Notes under the pieces: model-generated
Seen by the model: only the letters and a program-made list of their open reading frames with translations
The model's database searches: none
Told to the model about the DNA's origin: nothing
Part shown: piece by piece, positions 1 to 9,900 of the stretch
Layout of the letters: every line of letters starts with the position of its first letter
How positions within the stretch are numbered: position 1 is the first letter of the stretch
Position numbers and translations under genes: made by a program
DNA from: Desulfuromonadales bacterium
Lineage (GTDB): Bacteria; Desulfobacterota; Desulfuromonadia; Desulfuromonadales; BM103
Assembly: GCA_030145195.1 (NCBI GenBank)
Contig: JAQYVY010000009.1
Span: forward strand, 1-64,000
Reading direction: 5' to 3'
Length of the DNA: 64,000 nucleotides

Positions 1-379
1 CCGGATCGGCATAAAGTTGCTGCCAGGTCAGGCCACCGTCATCCGTGCGCAGGATGACAGCATCGTGCCCGGCGGCCCAGCCGAGCTGGTCATTGATAAA
101 GTAGACGCTGGTCAGGGTGACATCGGTCGGAACCGGGCGCTGCTGCCAGCTACGACCGGCATCTTCTGAAACCAGAATATGACCACGTTCACCAACCACA
201 ACCAGGCGTTTACCCACAACCTGTCCGTCGAGCAAGAGCGATTGTTCTGCGCGCGGAGCGATTTGTGACGCAGCGGCCAGCACATCATTTGCCGAGGCGA
301 GCATGGCACTGAACAAAAGGGCGCAGATCAGCCCTTGGCAGAGGTGAGCAAACATGTTTTTTCGAATTGAAAGGGTCAC
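1..379 (-). CDS. YCF48-like repeat protein, N-terminal part (cut by window edge)
   Basis: The reading frame starts on the minus strand and runs off the left edge, so only about 126 N-terminal residues are visible. A hydrophobic export signal (ICALLFSAMLASA) is followed by two blade-like repeats of the type 'ILVSEDAGRSWQQ' and 'ILRTDDGGLTWQQ', typical of YCF48/BNR-like beta-propellers related to photosystem II assembly factors. The GTG at 379 is preferred because AAGG lies 7 bases upstream and it adds positive residues (SIRKN) to the signal peptide; an ATG at 355 is the alternative. In other proteobacteria this gene type accompanies DUF1302 and DUF1329 genes, as here. Its role is unknown, probably envelope assembly or export. 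Confidence 0.72.
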   Translation of the reverse strand, partial: MTLSIRKNMFAHLCQGLICALLFSAMLASANDVLAAASQIAPRAEQSLLLDGQVVGKRLVVVGERGHILVSEDAGRSWQQRPVPTDVTLTSVYFINDQLGWAAGHDAVILRTDDGGLTWQQLYADP

Positions 380-492
380 GAGATAACCTTCAGCCTGAAT
401 CTGTGAATACAGACCGGATCATAGCGAAAGTTGATTGCTAAAAATGCCAGAACTTTAAAGAGAGTTTATCGCAAAGAGACCAAGAACGCACA

Positions 493-523
493 AAAACGGT
501 CGGGCCATAAGCCCGACCGTTTT
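493..523 (-). terminator. Rho-independent terminator after the DUF1329 gene
   Basis: A perfect 13-bp stem (AAAACGGTCGGGC with its complement) closes a 5-base loop and runs into a T-run on the minus strand. It lies between the DUF1329 stop and the YCF48-like start, so the downstream gene may be expressed by read-through or its own promoter. Confidence 0.85.
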
Positions 524-541
524 GAGCCAAAGTTTAAAAAC

Positions 542-1903
542 TTAACGTTTACCGGAGCGCCGCAGGGCCGCAGGGGTATAGATGTTGCTGTCGAGCTTGG
601 CACCAAAATTATACATCGGGTGTTCATTGTTCAGATTGATCGCGATGTAACGTCCCGATTGCAGGTCATAATGCGTTTCAACCGTACTCCAGAAAGTCGG
701 AACTTCATAGTAGTTGATGCAATGCCCTTCGGAGACGCGCCAAAGCTGATCTCGGCTGTCGTACTGGTCCATGGCCAAGATCTGCCAGGAATCCTCATCA
801 ATGTAGAAGGTGCGGCGCTTGTAAATGTGGCGCATGCCTTCCTTGAGCGTCGCATCAACAACCCAAACCCGGTGCAGTTCGTAGCGCAGATAATCAGGGT
901 TGAGATGGCGAGGAGTGAGGATGTCCTTGTACTTGAGCTTGTCGCTGTTCAGCAGGTAGCTGTTGTAAGGAACGTACATCTCCTGCTTGCCGACCAGTTT
1001 CCAGTCGTAGCGCTCGGGACTACCGTTGTACATGTCTACGGTATCGCTGGTGGTCAGGCCATCGCCGCCTTCTTTCGGGTTGTCGAAAGCAACGTTGGGT
1101 GCGCGCCGTACCCGGCGCTGACCGGGGTTGTACAACCAGGCCCGACGATTTTCTTTGTTTTGGTCAAGGGTTTCATGAACCAACAGGATCCGACCCGCAA
1201 CGCGGGCTGGCGCAAAAATCTCCTGGCGGAAGGTCGCAATCACGTTTTCCAGTTCCGCCTCGGTGATGTCTTTGCGGTTGTAATGGAAATCGCCGGTTTC
1301 TTTGAACTCAACCATGGTGTAGTCGCCACCGCTGGTCAAAGGTGCAACCCCGAAGTCACGCTCAAAAGTGTTGCCGCGCCAGCGCAGGATGTGATTCCAG
1401 ATCGCTTCAACACCAGTCTTCGGTGTGGGAAAAGGCGTTCCAGAAGCCACTCCGGTGACCCCGTTACCGCCGGGGGCCAGCTCGGCCTTGATGGCAGCGT
1501 TTTTAGTCGCATCATAGATGTACTGCGGTGCCGAGAAACTGCGATGCGTCGGGTAGACGTTCATTTTGTAGGTCGGATAAGTCTTGAGCATCGCCTTCTG
1601 CCCAGCGGTCAACTGCTCCGCATACTTATCCATGTTGTCAGCGGTGATGGTAACGCTGATCTTGTCTGCGGCATAGGGGTCAATGTGATGCATGCCCACT
1701 TTGTAACCGGCCGGTGGGGTGGTGATGCCACCATCCCATGCCGGGATAGTGCCAGCAGCGTTACCAGCTTTCTCGCCTCCCAGAGGAGTGAGGTCTTTGC
1801 CAAGACGGGCCGCTTCGTCTGCCGTGATCGCAGCAAAAGACTGACCAGCCAGACCTACAGCCAGCAGCAACAGTATCGATAGTGAAAAAAGATTCTTACG
1901 CAT
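542..1903 (-). CDS. DUF1329 domain-containing exported protein
   Basis: A 453-residue protein with a Sec signal peptide (about residues 1-25, ending QSFAA) and a mature part matching DUF1329 (PF07044): tryptophan- and tyrosine-rich strands, with segments such as 'RYELHRVWVVDATLKEGMRH' and 'DEDSWQILAMDQYDSRDQLW'. DUF1329 proteins are periplasmic or outer-membrane-associated, perhaps with a lipoprotein-carrier-like fold, and almost always sit next to a DUF1302 protein. ATG 1903 is chosen because GGGGAG is 8 bases upstream; ATG 1909 in the same frame is only 2 bases from it. The gene starts 20 bases after the DUF1302 gene, so the two are co-transcribed. Biochemical function is unknown. Confidence 0.88.
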   Translation of the reverse strand: MRKNLFSLSILLLLAVGLAGQSFAAITADEAARLGKDLTPLGGEKAGNAAGTIPAWDGGITTPPAGYKVGMHHIDPYAADKISVTITADNMDKYAEQLTAGQKAMLKTYPTYKMNVYPTHRSFSAPQYIYDATKNAAIKAELAPGGNGVTGVASGTPFPTPKTGVEAIWNHILRWRGNTFERDFGVAPLTSGGDYTMVEFKETGDFHYNRKDITEAELENVIATFRQEIFAPARVAGRILLVHETLDQNKENRRAWLYNPGQRRVRRAPNVAFDNPKEGGDGLTTSDTVDMYNGSPERYDWKLVGKQEMYVPYNSYLLNSDKLKYKDILTPRHLNPDYLRYELHRVWVVDATLKEGMRHIYKRRTFYIDEDSWQILAMDQYDSRDQLWRVSEGHCINYYEVPTFWSTVETHYDLQSGRYIAINLNNEHPMYNFGAKLDSNIYTPAALRRSGKR

Positions 1904-1922
1904 ATTCATCGCTCCCCTGTGA

Positions 1923-3806
1923 TTAGAAGGAATATTTGACGTTCAGTGCCAGCAGATCGCGATCGTTGGCCAGGTTGTAACGACCGGCGCCAAAGAAATC
2001 GGTATAGCTCAGATCAGCCGACCAGGAACTCTGGTAGCTGGCGCCGAGGCCGAAAGTAATCGCTTTGCGACCTTCGAGGAAGTTGCCTCCGGGACCTGGG
2101 GAGTTGCCGTCAACGTCGTGCTGCCAGGCAATTCGCGGTGACAGGGTAATGGCGCCAATGGCGTCATTGAAATCCATCTTGGTCACAATCCGGTAACCCC
2201 AGGAAGTGTCATCGGCGAAGGCACTGTCAGGTTCTGCCGGTTTACCAGGGTGGACAACAACGGGGCCAAGTTCTGGTCCTCCACCAGGAATCACAGTTGG
2301 CGGATCGCCAGGGAGGGTCACATCGACATGCGTGGTATTGCCGCTGACATAGGTGGCCGCACTTTCAAACCGGAGTTCATCTTTGCTCGGCATGTTATGC
2401 ACGTGGCTGACGCCGATCTCGCCCACCATCACAAACTGGTTGGCACCAAAAGTTGGGCCAAAAGTCTTGGTAGCTGTCATCTGCGCCTGACTGACGTCCA
2501 TCTCCTTGTAGCCATGAATGACCGATTCAAACTGCTGCGACCCAAGCTGATTTTTAGAGAAAATTTCTGGCCCCAGTGGTGCCTTGACAACCGAAAGCGT
2601 TGGATCCAGCGGCGAAATAGCAGCCATCAGCACTTCGAGGTCATCTATTTGAAGCGGCATATCCTTACGGTAGGAATATTCTCCCTGCAAGGCAACTCCT
2701 GAGCCGCTCAACTGGGTGCTGAAGCTGGCTCCATAAAGCTTGATGTCTTCGGGATATTCCGTGAAGTAACTAGTCGTTGAGGCATAATCTCCAGCCAGAA
2801 AACCAGCTTGGATTCCTGTGTTAGCACTGATAATTGGCAGTCGGCTGTGATAATTGATAAAATAGAAGCCAAGTTCAGAGTCGTTCAACTCTGGGACAAA
2901 CAGGCGCAAGGCCAAACCGTATTGGCCATCATCATCGGCGTACTGGGTTGCACCACGCGGAACCGCAGAGCCGATACCGGGATTCGCCAAAACCGACTCG
3001 AGCGTACCAGGCTCAATTGAATCTGAAATGTCTCCCCAGCCGAACATAACCTTGGTGCCACCCTTGCCCGCGAAATCATTGGTGCTCCAGTAGCTCCCCG
3101 GTGGATCGATTACCGTTTGTTCCCAATCGTATTGATAAAAGCCTTCGACCGTCACATAATCGTTGAGCGAGAGTGAAGCTGAAACCATTCCGACCGGAAC
3201 CAAGGCTTCTTTAAGCTCAGCGCCAGGGAGACGATATTTGCTGACATCGACTGGGTTGATGGTGTTGATACTGTTCTGGATAAAGGTGCTTTCCCCCCAA
3301 CTGACCACTTGATCGCCGAGACGAATTTGACCGGGCATGCTGCCAAGGTCGAAGTTCCACCAGATATAGGCATCGAGCAGGTCGGCGTCTTTGCCAACCA
3401 GGTCGATGGCATCACTGCTCAGTTCGGTCCGGGCCCGGCTATTCTTGTAATTCTCGTGGTCGTAGAAGGCGGAACCGCGGACAAACAGTCCGAAATTCTC
3501 GTAGCTGAGGGCCAGATCACTGGTGATCTTGTAGGTCTGGCTGATCGGATCGCCCTTTTTGTAATTAAGGTTGCCGTCATCGCCGTTGACCGAGTAGGCA
3601 TAGCCGCCATTGCTTCTACCGATGATCTCCTTGTCAGGATCGCCCATACGCCAACTCATGCCGACAGAAAGAGTTGAATCGAGGCTACCCTCGACTTCTC
3701 CCAGATTGAACTGGAAGGCTGCCGCAGGGGCTGCTCCGACAAAAGCCAGCAAGACGGTGATCGCCGTTCCCAACCGAAACCTCTTCTTCAGTAATTGCAT
3801 ATCCAT
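1923..3806 (-). CDS. DUF1302 outer-membrane beta-barrel protein
   Basis: A 627-residue protein with a signal peptide (to about residue 30, AAPAAAF), then a DUF1302 (PF06980) body rich in alternating hydrophobic/aromatic strands. It ends in 'LNVKYSF'; a terminal Phe after a beta-strand is the signature of BAM-inserted outer-membrane barrels. Conserved-looking pieces include 'QIRLGDQVVSWGESTFIQ', which resembles the start of phosphate-selective porin-like families. GGAGG lies 7 bases before ATG 3806. It is first in an operon with the DUF1329 gene and possibly the YCF48-like gene. Substrate is unknown; a channel for hydrophobic compounds is a guess from the usual association with RND exporters, which cannot be seen here. 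Confidence 0.88.
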   Translation of the reverse strand: MDMQLLKKRFRLGTAITVLLAFVGAAPAAAFQFNLGEVEGSLDSTLSVGMSWRMGDPDKEIIGRSNGGYAYSVNGDDGNLNYKKGDPISQTYKITSDLALSYENFGLFVRGSAFYDHENYKNSRARTELSSDAIDLVGKDADLLDAYIWWNFDLGSMPGQIRLGDQVVSWGESTFIQNSINTINPVDVSKYRLPGAELKEALVPVGMVSASLSLNDYVTVEGFYQYDWEQTVIDPPGSYWSTNDFAGKGGTKVMFGWGDISDSIEPGTLESVLANPGIGSAVPRGATQYADDDGQYGLALRLFVPELNDSELGFYFINYHSRLPIISANTGIQAGFLAGDYASTTSYFTEYPEDIKLYGASFSTQLSGSGVALQGEYSYRKDMPLQIDDLEVLMAAISPLDPTLSVVKAPLGPEIFSKNQLGSQQFESVIHGYKEMDVSQAQMTATKTFGPTFGANQFVMVGEIGVSHVHNMPSKDELRFESAATYVSGNTTHVDVTLPGDPPTVIPGGGPELGPVVVHPGKPAEPDSAFADDTSWGYRIVTKMDFNDAIGAITLSPRIAWQHDVDGNSPGPGGNFLEGRKAITFGLGASYQSSWSADLSYTDFFGAGRYNLANDRDLLALNVKYSF

Positions 3807-3907
3807 CTTAACGCCTCCTGAATGTGGTTCAGACTTCTACCCTAAACGCAAGATACTCGAGGATTGATAACAATAAATTCCCACCCTCAAAAGCGAGGTA
3901 ATGTTCT

Positions 3908-3936
3908 GTTATACAATAAAAGTCGGCTGATAACAA
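3908..3936 (-). promoter_or_regulatory. Candidate sigma-70 promoter of the DUF1302/DUF1329 operon
   Basis: On the minus strand TTGTTA (3936-3931) and TATAAC (3913-3908) are separated by exactly 17 bases, about 100 bases before the DUF1302 start. This lies in a 342-base gene-free stretch (3807-4148) that otherwise shows no repeat or RNA gene that I can recognise. Confidence 0.45.
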
Positions 3937-4148
3937 AACGCTATTTGATTCAACCGCTAAAGATCAAAAATTATACGTCTTTAAAACCGCGGAGAATCGA
4001 TGGAATCGCCCGATTTATTGAAGCCGGTCGCTGGTGAATGTTTGTTCTGAAAGGCGTTTTTCGCTACCAAATCCGCTGCAACAGGAACTGTAACTGTCTC
4101 GCTCTGATAAGTTAAGTCTGCTGACAACCGCTTCTGGCCGGGGAACTA

Positions 4149-4616
4149 TCACAGCAGCGCCAATTGTTGGTTTGTCAGCATGGAACGGAGGCCAGAGGGT
4201 TGCGATTCATCAATCTCTATACAAACCAGGCCAGCATTGGCAAAGAGCAGGTTGCTGCCAGGCAAGAGATCCTTTGCCAGCTGTGCCAGCTGCGGCAGGT
4301 GACCAACGACCAGAATGGCGCTTGCCGCTGGCTCCGCGTGCAAAAGATCGCGCAGGGCTTGTGGCTCGGCAGCGGGCAATAGCGCGTCGCTGATCAGAAT
4401 GTCGCTGTAGGGGAAACGTACTGATTCGGCGATTAAAGAGGCGGTCTGTCGGGCGCGCCGCTTGGGACTTGCGATTATCAGTTCAAAGGTTAACCCCAAC
4501 CGCTTGATGCCTTTGGCCGCCGCTTTGGCCTGGGCGATCCCCTCTGGGGTTAGTGGTCTTTCTTTGTCCTCCTCAGCAGAGAAAGCAAGCGCATGCTGCA
4601 TCAAATATAATTTCAT
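4149..4616 (-). CDS. sixA: SixA-like phosphohistidine phosphatase (histidine phosphatase superfamily)
   Basis: 155 residues, the normal length of SixA. The fold markers are present: the N-terminal 'LYLMQHALA' with His8 as nucleophile candidate, 'RPLTPEG', the second motif 'IIASPKRRARQTA', and 'ILVVGHLPQLAQLA' carrying the second catalytic His. SixA removes phosphate from phosphohistidine, for example on HPt domains or PTS proteins. The usual RHG triad reads QHA here: the Arg that helps bind phosphate is Gln (seen in some SixA relatives) and Gly is Ala. Activity is therefore likely but not certain. AAGGA lies 9 bases before ATG. It stands alone, divergent from the permease pair. Confidence 0.8.
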   Translation of the reverse strand: MKLYLMQHALAFSAEEDKERPLTPEGIAQAKAAAKGIKRLGLTFELIIASPKRRARQTASLIAESVRFPYSDILISDALLPAAEPQALRDLLHAEPAASAILVVGHLPQLAQLAKDLLPGSNLLFANAGLVCIEIDESQPSGLRSMLTNQQLALL

Positions 4617-4770
4617 CGGCCAAAATCCTTTTTCTACTGTATCTTTAAGTGCTTGGTGACTCTATAAACCTGAATTGGTGAACTCGCGGAGTCAAGATTA
4701 CCACACAGCTTAACCGATTAACCTCGCCTGTCCAATTGCATTCTCTGCCAATGATGCCGATAATGGAAGC

Positions 4771-5052
4771 ATGAGTGTACTGATAAAGTTCTTCGACAGA
4801 CTACCATGGGCCCCTTTGATTCTGATTTCTTTGCTCCTTGGGTTGGCACCGTTTCAACCCGAGCCGCACCTCGTTGAGAAATTACGCATGCTGATCCACG
4901 GCCAGTTGCTCTTGCCCCTCGATATTTTTGATCTGGTGATGCATGGGGCGCCTCTTCTGCTGCTGTTCGGCAAGTTTACTGCGACATGGTTCCTGGCGCA
5001 GTCCGCTTCTAAAAACGCGTCGACCTCGAAAGGACAAAATGACCATCGCTGA
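4771..5052 (+). CDS. Small membrane protein coupled to the downstream permease
   Basis: 93 residues with two hydrophobic segments (about 13-27 and 58-77) and a conserved-looking stretch 'EPHLVEKLRMLIHG' followed by 'DIFDLVMHGAPLLLL'. Databases often label such proteins 'RND transporter' by transfer, but the protein is far too small for an RND pump. The last 14 bases overlap the start of the permease gene, which implies translational coupling and a shared role. Exact function unknown; a small subunit of the metal exporter is the simplest reading. Confidence 0.7.
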   Translation: MSVLIKFFDRLPWAPLILISLLLGLAPFQPEPHLVEKLRMLIHGQLLLPLDIFDLVMHGAPLLLLFGKFTATWFLAQSASKNASTSKGQNDHR

Positions 5053-6112
5053 GTTTTTGCAACAGTTACTGTTTGAGAGTTGGCACATCCTGGTCGATGC
5101 CGCCCCGTATGTTTTGTTTGGTTTCCTTGCGGCCGGATTGATCAAAGCCTTGTTGCCGGAAGACGCGGTGGCGCGCCATCTCGGAGGAGACTCGACTGCG
5201 GCGGTGGTCAAAGCCTCTTTGCTGGGGATTCCTCTACCGCTCTGTTCCTGCGGGGTCATCCCGGCCGCCATTAGTCTGCGCAAGCAGGGCGCTGGCCGCG
5301 GACCCTCGGCGGCGTTTCTGGTCTCCACCCCCGAATCAGGGGTCGATTCGATCGCCATTACCTGGGCGCTGCTCGATCCAGTCATGACCATTGTGCGACC
5401 AGTGGCGGCCTTTATCACCGCGACCCTCACCGGTATTTTGATCAACCTGTTACCGGCAGAACCTCTGGTCTTGACCGAGCCTTCGGCTACTTGCGGTAGC
5501 GAGGCTTCGTGCTGTGAGACCTCGGAAGCCCCCGCGGCCTTAACTTTAACTGCGCGAATCAAAGCGGGGGTGACTTACGCTTATGGTGATCTTCTCAAAG
5601 ATATCGGCGGCTGGCTGTTGCTGGGGGTTTTGATTGCCGGGGTGGTTTCAACACTGATCCCAGACGAATTCTTTACCCGGTGGTTTGCCAACCAGAACGC
5701 CTCGCTGCTGGTCATGCTGCTGGTCAGTATTCCTCTCTACATGTGTGCCAGCGCGTCGACACCAGTCGCCGCCGCGTTGATTCTCAAAGGGCTCTCACCC
5801 GGTGCCGCGCTGGTCTTTCTGCTGGCGGGTCCGGCAACCAATGCCGCCACCCTGACGGTGGTCGCAAAATTCTGGGGACGTCAAGCCACGGCCGTTTATC
5901 TGGCGGTGATTGCCAGCTGCTCTCTCGCCCTCGGCTGGCTGGTTAATCTCTTCTACCGTTGGGCTGAACTCGACATTACCCGGTGGGTGCAACCGGCCGG
6001 GACAGAACATGGCAGTTGGTGGGGCGTGCTCGCAGCCCTCGTCTTGCTTGGTTTGATCGCCAGAGCCTGGTGGAGTTCACACCGCGCAAAAACTGGATGC
6101 GACTGCGCATAA
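5039..6112 (+). CDS. Permease, SO_0444-type Cu/Zn efflux family (ArsP-like)
   Basis: 357 residues with two homologous halves of about four membrane helices each, separated by a soluble loop. The signature 'PLPLCSCGVIPAA' (about residues 65-77) and the second-half 'PLYMCASASTPVAAALI' are typical of the PF03773 permease family, which exports metals or organo-arsenicals. The loop carries 'TCGSEASCCETS' and the C-terminus ends 'TGCDCA', both thiol-rich and suited to soft metal binding. The ATG at 5039 has AAAGGA upstream. An upstream in-frame ATG at 4943 would lie deep in the preceding gene and is rejected. Metal specificity (copper, zinc or arsenic) cannot be read from sequence. Confidence 0.85.
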   Translation: MTIAEFLQQLLFESWHILVDAAPYVLFGFLAAGLIKALLPEDAVARHLGGDSTAAVVKASLLGIPLPLCSCGVIPAAISLRKQGAGRGPSAAFLVSTPESGVDSIAITWALLDPVMTIVRPVAAFITATLTGILINLLPAEPLVLTEPSATCGSEASCCETSEAPAALTLTARIKAGVTYAYGDLLKDIGGWLLLGVLIAGVVSTLIPDEFFTRWFANQNASLLVMLLVSIPLYMCASASTPVAAALILKGLSPGAALVFLLAGPATNAATLTVVAKFWGRQATAVYLAVIASCSLALGWLVNLFYRWAELDITRWVQPAGTEHGSWWGVLAALVLLGLIARAWWSSHRAKTGCDCA

Positions 6113-6123
6113 GAAGATTTCGG

Positions 6124-6309
6124 CTAAGACCGCACCTTTTTCGCCGCTCGCACAGAATTGATCCGGTTATGAGGAATGCTTTGCCAGCCTCTATCGGTCC
6201 AGAGAACGACGTCCTGTTCGGTGATTTCCCGCAAAATCCCGGTAAAGATCGTGCCGCTGGCAGCGACATCGACTTCCTTGTCCATCAATTCCTGCAAGGC
6301 GTGTCGCAT
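6124..6309 (-). CDS. Small conserved-type hypothetical protein
   Basis: 61 residues starting MRHALQELMDKEV, with alternating beta-strand character and a central 'GTIFTGILREITEQDVVLWTD', which resembles a small SH3-like or LSm-like barrel. I do not recognise a family. The start at 6309 follows a GGGGAGG box 4 bases away; a longer frame to 6396 lacks a good ribosome site. It converges with the permease gene, stops 12 bases apart. Confidence 0.55.
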   Translation of the reverse strand: MRHALQELMDKEVDVAASGTIFTGILREITEQDVVLWTDRGWQSIPHNRINSVRAAKKVRS

Positions 6310-6548
6310 GATGCCTCCCCGTTGTATGGTGTCATTCTGACGAGTTGCAATTTCTGAAACGATACTCTCTGGTTTGTTCTTTATCAAGATTGACAAAGGC
6401 TAATGTTTTTGTTAGCGTCGCTAACGAATTTTTCGTTAAGCTCAATTTGTCTGGTCTGTCGATATGCTTGTTGAGGCGAGCAGCCTGTCGGATGATCAAT
6501 GAACTGGCCTGCAGGGAGCACGTCACCAGACGTAAAGGACTTGGAGAG

Positions 6549-6755
6549 ATGGAAAAGGAAAAACTGATTAGGGTTGAGCTAAAAGACGGGGTAATCTGCC
6601 GCATGGCGAAAAAAGCCTTCAACCTTTTTCTTGCACAAAACAAGATTCTTAAATTTGAACGTTCGGATGGCTGGGTCCACGTCGAAATAGACTCACTGAG
6701 GCAGCCGGCACCGAGCAGGACCTATAATGGCGAAGAGCGTCGTTACTCGTTCTGA
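6549..6755 (+). CDS. Small hypothetical protein with 'Y-x-G-x-ERR' tail
   Basis: 68 residues beginning MEKEKLIRVELKDG and ending 'RTYNGEERRYSF'. Short proteins with a tail of the type Y-x-GPERR recur in Geobacter-like genomes; function is unknown. AAGGA lies 9 bases before ATG 6549. A longer in-frame start at 6345 would be cysteine- and basic-rich nonsense-like sequence and is not supported. Confidence 0.5.
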   Translation: MEKEKLIRVELKDGVICRMAKKAFNLFLAQNKILKFERSDGWVHVEIDSLRQPAPSRTYNGEERRYSF

Positions 6756-6999
6756 GTTGCGCTTTCGCGCAGCTGTTGATCCAAAGCTGTTTCTTTAAAT
6801 TATGTCCTCTTGGTTTTATACAGAGGTTGTCTGGTTTTTTTATTTGATTGCAGGAGGGGAAAAGATCTTGGTTGACGATTTCATCGTCGGCCTTTCAGGC
6901 TGAATGTTCTCAGCCGTTAATTATCCCCACCAAAATTTTATTCCTTTTGGTTTGCAGCGCATCCGCAAACCTGGGCGTGTTTTTATTCAGGAGGTGGCT

Positions 7000-9900
7000 A
7001 TGATTACCCGCATTCTCGCGTGGTTTTTGGGGGTATTTCTGTTGTTTGCTTCTTGTCCGGTGTTTGCTGGACAGACGGGGCTGGAAAAAGGGTTGAATGG
7101 ATCTCTCAAGGACGGTGACCGGATCATTCAGCAGCTCAAAAGCAGGATCTCTGATGGCAAGCCTGTTCAACATCAACTGGAACAACTGACCTTTCTTGTA
7201 GATGATCTCGAAGCGACCCATCTCCTCATGCAGGAGCGGTATCGCCTGCGTCTTGCTCAGGCTAATGACCTTGGAGACAAAGCGTCAGAGCGTCAGGCGG
7301 CGATGGCGGAGAGCTACCGTCAGGCGATGGACGAACTGCTGAGCCTGCTTGGTCAACTCCAGCGGGATGGTGTTGCCGACATTAACCTCCTTGAGCAGAT
7401 TGAAAACCTCCTTGAGCAGATTGAAAACCTCCTTCAGCAATTTACCCCACAACAACAGCTGCCAGTCCACGGCCTTCTTCCGTACCAACATCTCAATTAC
7501 AGCCAAACCACACCGACCATATCGCTAATGGTTGAACCCGCTTACCGCAGTGGTCAGACGACCTATGTCAGTGCTGACCTGCAAGGTTCACCCGAAGCCC
7601 CGATCAGCAAGGAAATTACAGACCAAGCTAAAGCCATTGCCGCCTTGGCTGGCTCCCAGAACTGGGACCCGGTCGCAATTTATGAATGGGTCAAGAACAA
7701 TATTGAGACCGAGTGGTACTTCGGGGCGATGAAGGGGGCCGAGGAAACCTTGCGTCAGGGCAGTGGTAACGATGCCGATCAGGCGGCGTTGCTGGTTTCT
7801 TTGCTGCGGGCGTCTGGTTATCCAGCGCGTTACGTGCGCGGTGTGATCGAGTTCTTTCCCGGTATCGATGCGGTCAAGTCGCTGACCGGTATCGATGATC
7901 CAGTTGAGATCGGTGAGTTTTTTCGCAAAGCCGGTATTCCGTATCAGTCGGTGATGAACGGTGCGGTGATCGAGAACTTTCAGGTTGAGCATGTCTGGGT
8001 CGAAGCTTTTGTTCCTTACGCTAACTACCGTGGGGCCATGGCTGATGACCAGGGCAAGATCTGGCTGCCGCTCGACACTTCGATCAAGGTGGTTGGGTAT
8101 ACCGAAACCGGTTCACTTGATCTCTACAGTGAAGTCGGCAATCCACTTTCGACCATTCGTGACGATTATCTGAGTACCAGCCAGACTCTGTCCCCTGTGG
8201 AATATCTTCAGCAGGAGGTTGAGACTTTCCTGACCTCAGTTGCTCCCGGAACGATTTTTGCTGATGCGCTGCATGACCGCATCCTGAAGTCGGAGAATCA
8301 ACACATCATTCCCGGAACTCTCCCGTATAAGGAGATTACCATTACTGGTGAGTACAGCGCCTTGCCGCAGGAGTTGATCCATACCGTTCGGTTGCTGGCG
8401 GCCTCATCGGCACCGGAGAGCTTGCCGATTTTCGATATTGTTTTTCCGGTTTATCACCTCTCCAACCAAAAAGTTGTGGTCAGTTTCGAACCGGAGACGG
8501 TAGCCGATCAGGAAATCATCAATAGCTGGGCCGGACTCGACAACACTCCTGCTTATCTGGTGCGCTTACGGCCGGTGCTGATGGTCAATGGCGAACGGTT
8601 AATCGTCGGGCAGGAAGGTTTAGCCTCGGGCGCGGTGTTCGATTTTAGTGTTACGTTGAATTCGCCCAGCGGATCAAGCGGTTATACCAATCAGGTCTTG
8701 ACCGGCTACCCGTACGTCATGGGAATTGTTGCTCAGGATGCGGTTTTGCCTGAAGCGGTGACTTTGGAAAACACTGTGATTGATCTGCTCCATGGCGTAG
8801 CGCTCAACTACATTTTTCAATGGAATCAAGCGGAACAGGAACTTGCCGAACTGCTGAATCTGCAAACGGTTCGACCACTGCCAACCGTGGTCAGCCTCAG
8901 TGGGATGGTTGAGGTCACCGAACTGCTGGGTGAGCCACAGGATGTGACGTGGAGGGGCTTGTTCATGGACGCCGACCTGCGCGTGGTCGAGACGTCTGTT
9001 CGCAAGGTTTTTGCCGATGAACGCGACAAAACCTTTATGCAACTCTCTGCGTTGCAGGGTTCAGTGCTGGAGCACCGCCTCTTTGAAGAAGCTTTCGGGG
9101 TGGAGAGTATTTCCACGGCCAAGCTGTTCGGCTTGGCAAATGCCAGTGCCATTTCAATTCTAGACATTAATGCCGCTAACGTTGATGCCGTTGTGCCGAT
9201 CCTGCCCTATGCCGATAACGTTAAGACCGATATTCTTGACGCTGTAGCACAGGGAATGACGGTGCAGATTCCGGCCAATATGCTGACAGTTCAAGACTGG
9301 ACGGGCTTCGGTTATGTCAAGGAGAATCGGGCTACTGGCGAAGTTGGCTACATGCTTTCCGGTATGACTGCAGGAGGCATGACTGCAATCACCCCGAAGC
9401 GTTGGACCTTTCCACATATCGGCGCTTTTGAAGCACCTTATTCTCTCCAGTCCAACAATGATCCAGTTGCCGCAGTGTCTATTCACAAGGTTTATGGCAC
9501 CGATTATATGACTGGGACTGCGGGTGAGCAAATGTCTGAGCCGCTGGCGGTGCTGGTGCGCGATATTGAGGGCCGTCCGGTTGCCGGTGCCGAAGTGACC
9601 TTTACTATCTTGAGCGGTGGCGGTGCTTTCCCTGAGGCACAACAGTCGCTGATGGTGACCACCGATGATCGAGGTCTGGCCTGGACTCTACCGAAGCTGA
9701 CCCTCGGACCGAATATTATGGCCGATCCGACCACCTACACAGCTGATGGTTACGAATATGCCTCTTATGCGCGAGAAAATAGAGTCACTGCTGCTTTGGC
9801 CAACGGGACTCATTTGCTTCAGCCATTTGTTGCCATAGCTCTTCCTGGAATCCCGGCTCAGATGGCTCGCCTAACCACGCAGGTCTCTGGCACTATTTTG

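Noticed and set aside
431-1882. 483-residue open frame on the plus strand
   Set aside because: It is a mirror of the DUF1329 gene: no signal peptide, no family pattern and no ribosome site, while the minus strand encodes a clear DUF1329 protein.
6868-6903. TTG-initiated 11-codon leader peptide before the Rhs gene
   Set aside because: AGGAGGGG precedes it at usable distance, but one short frame in AT-rich DNA without composition bias or overlap is too weak to call a gene.
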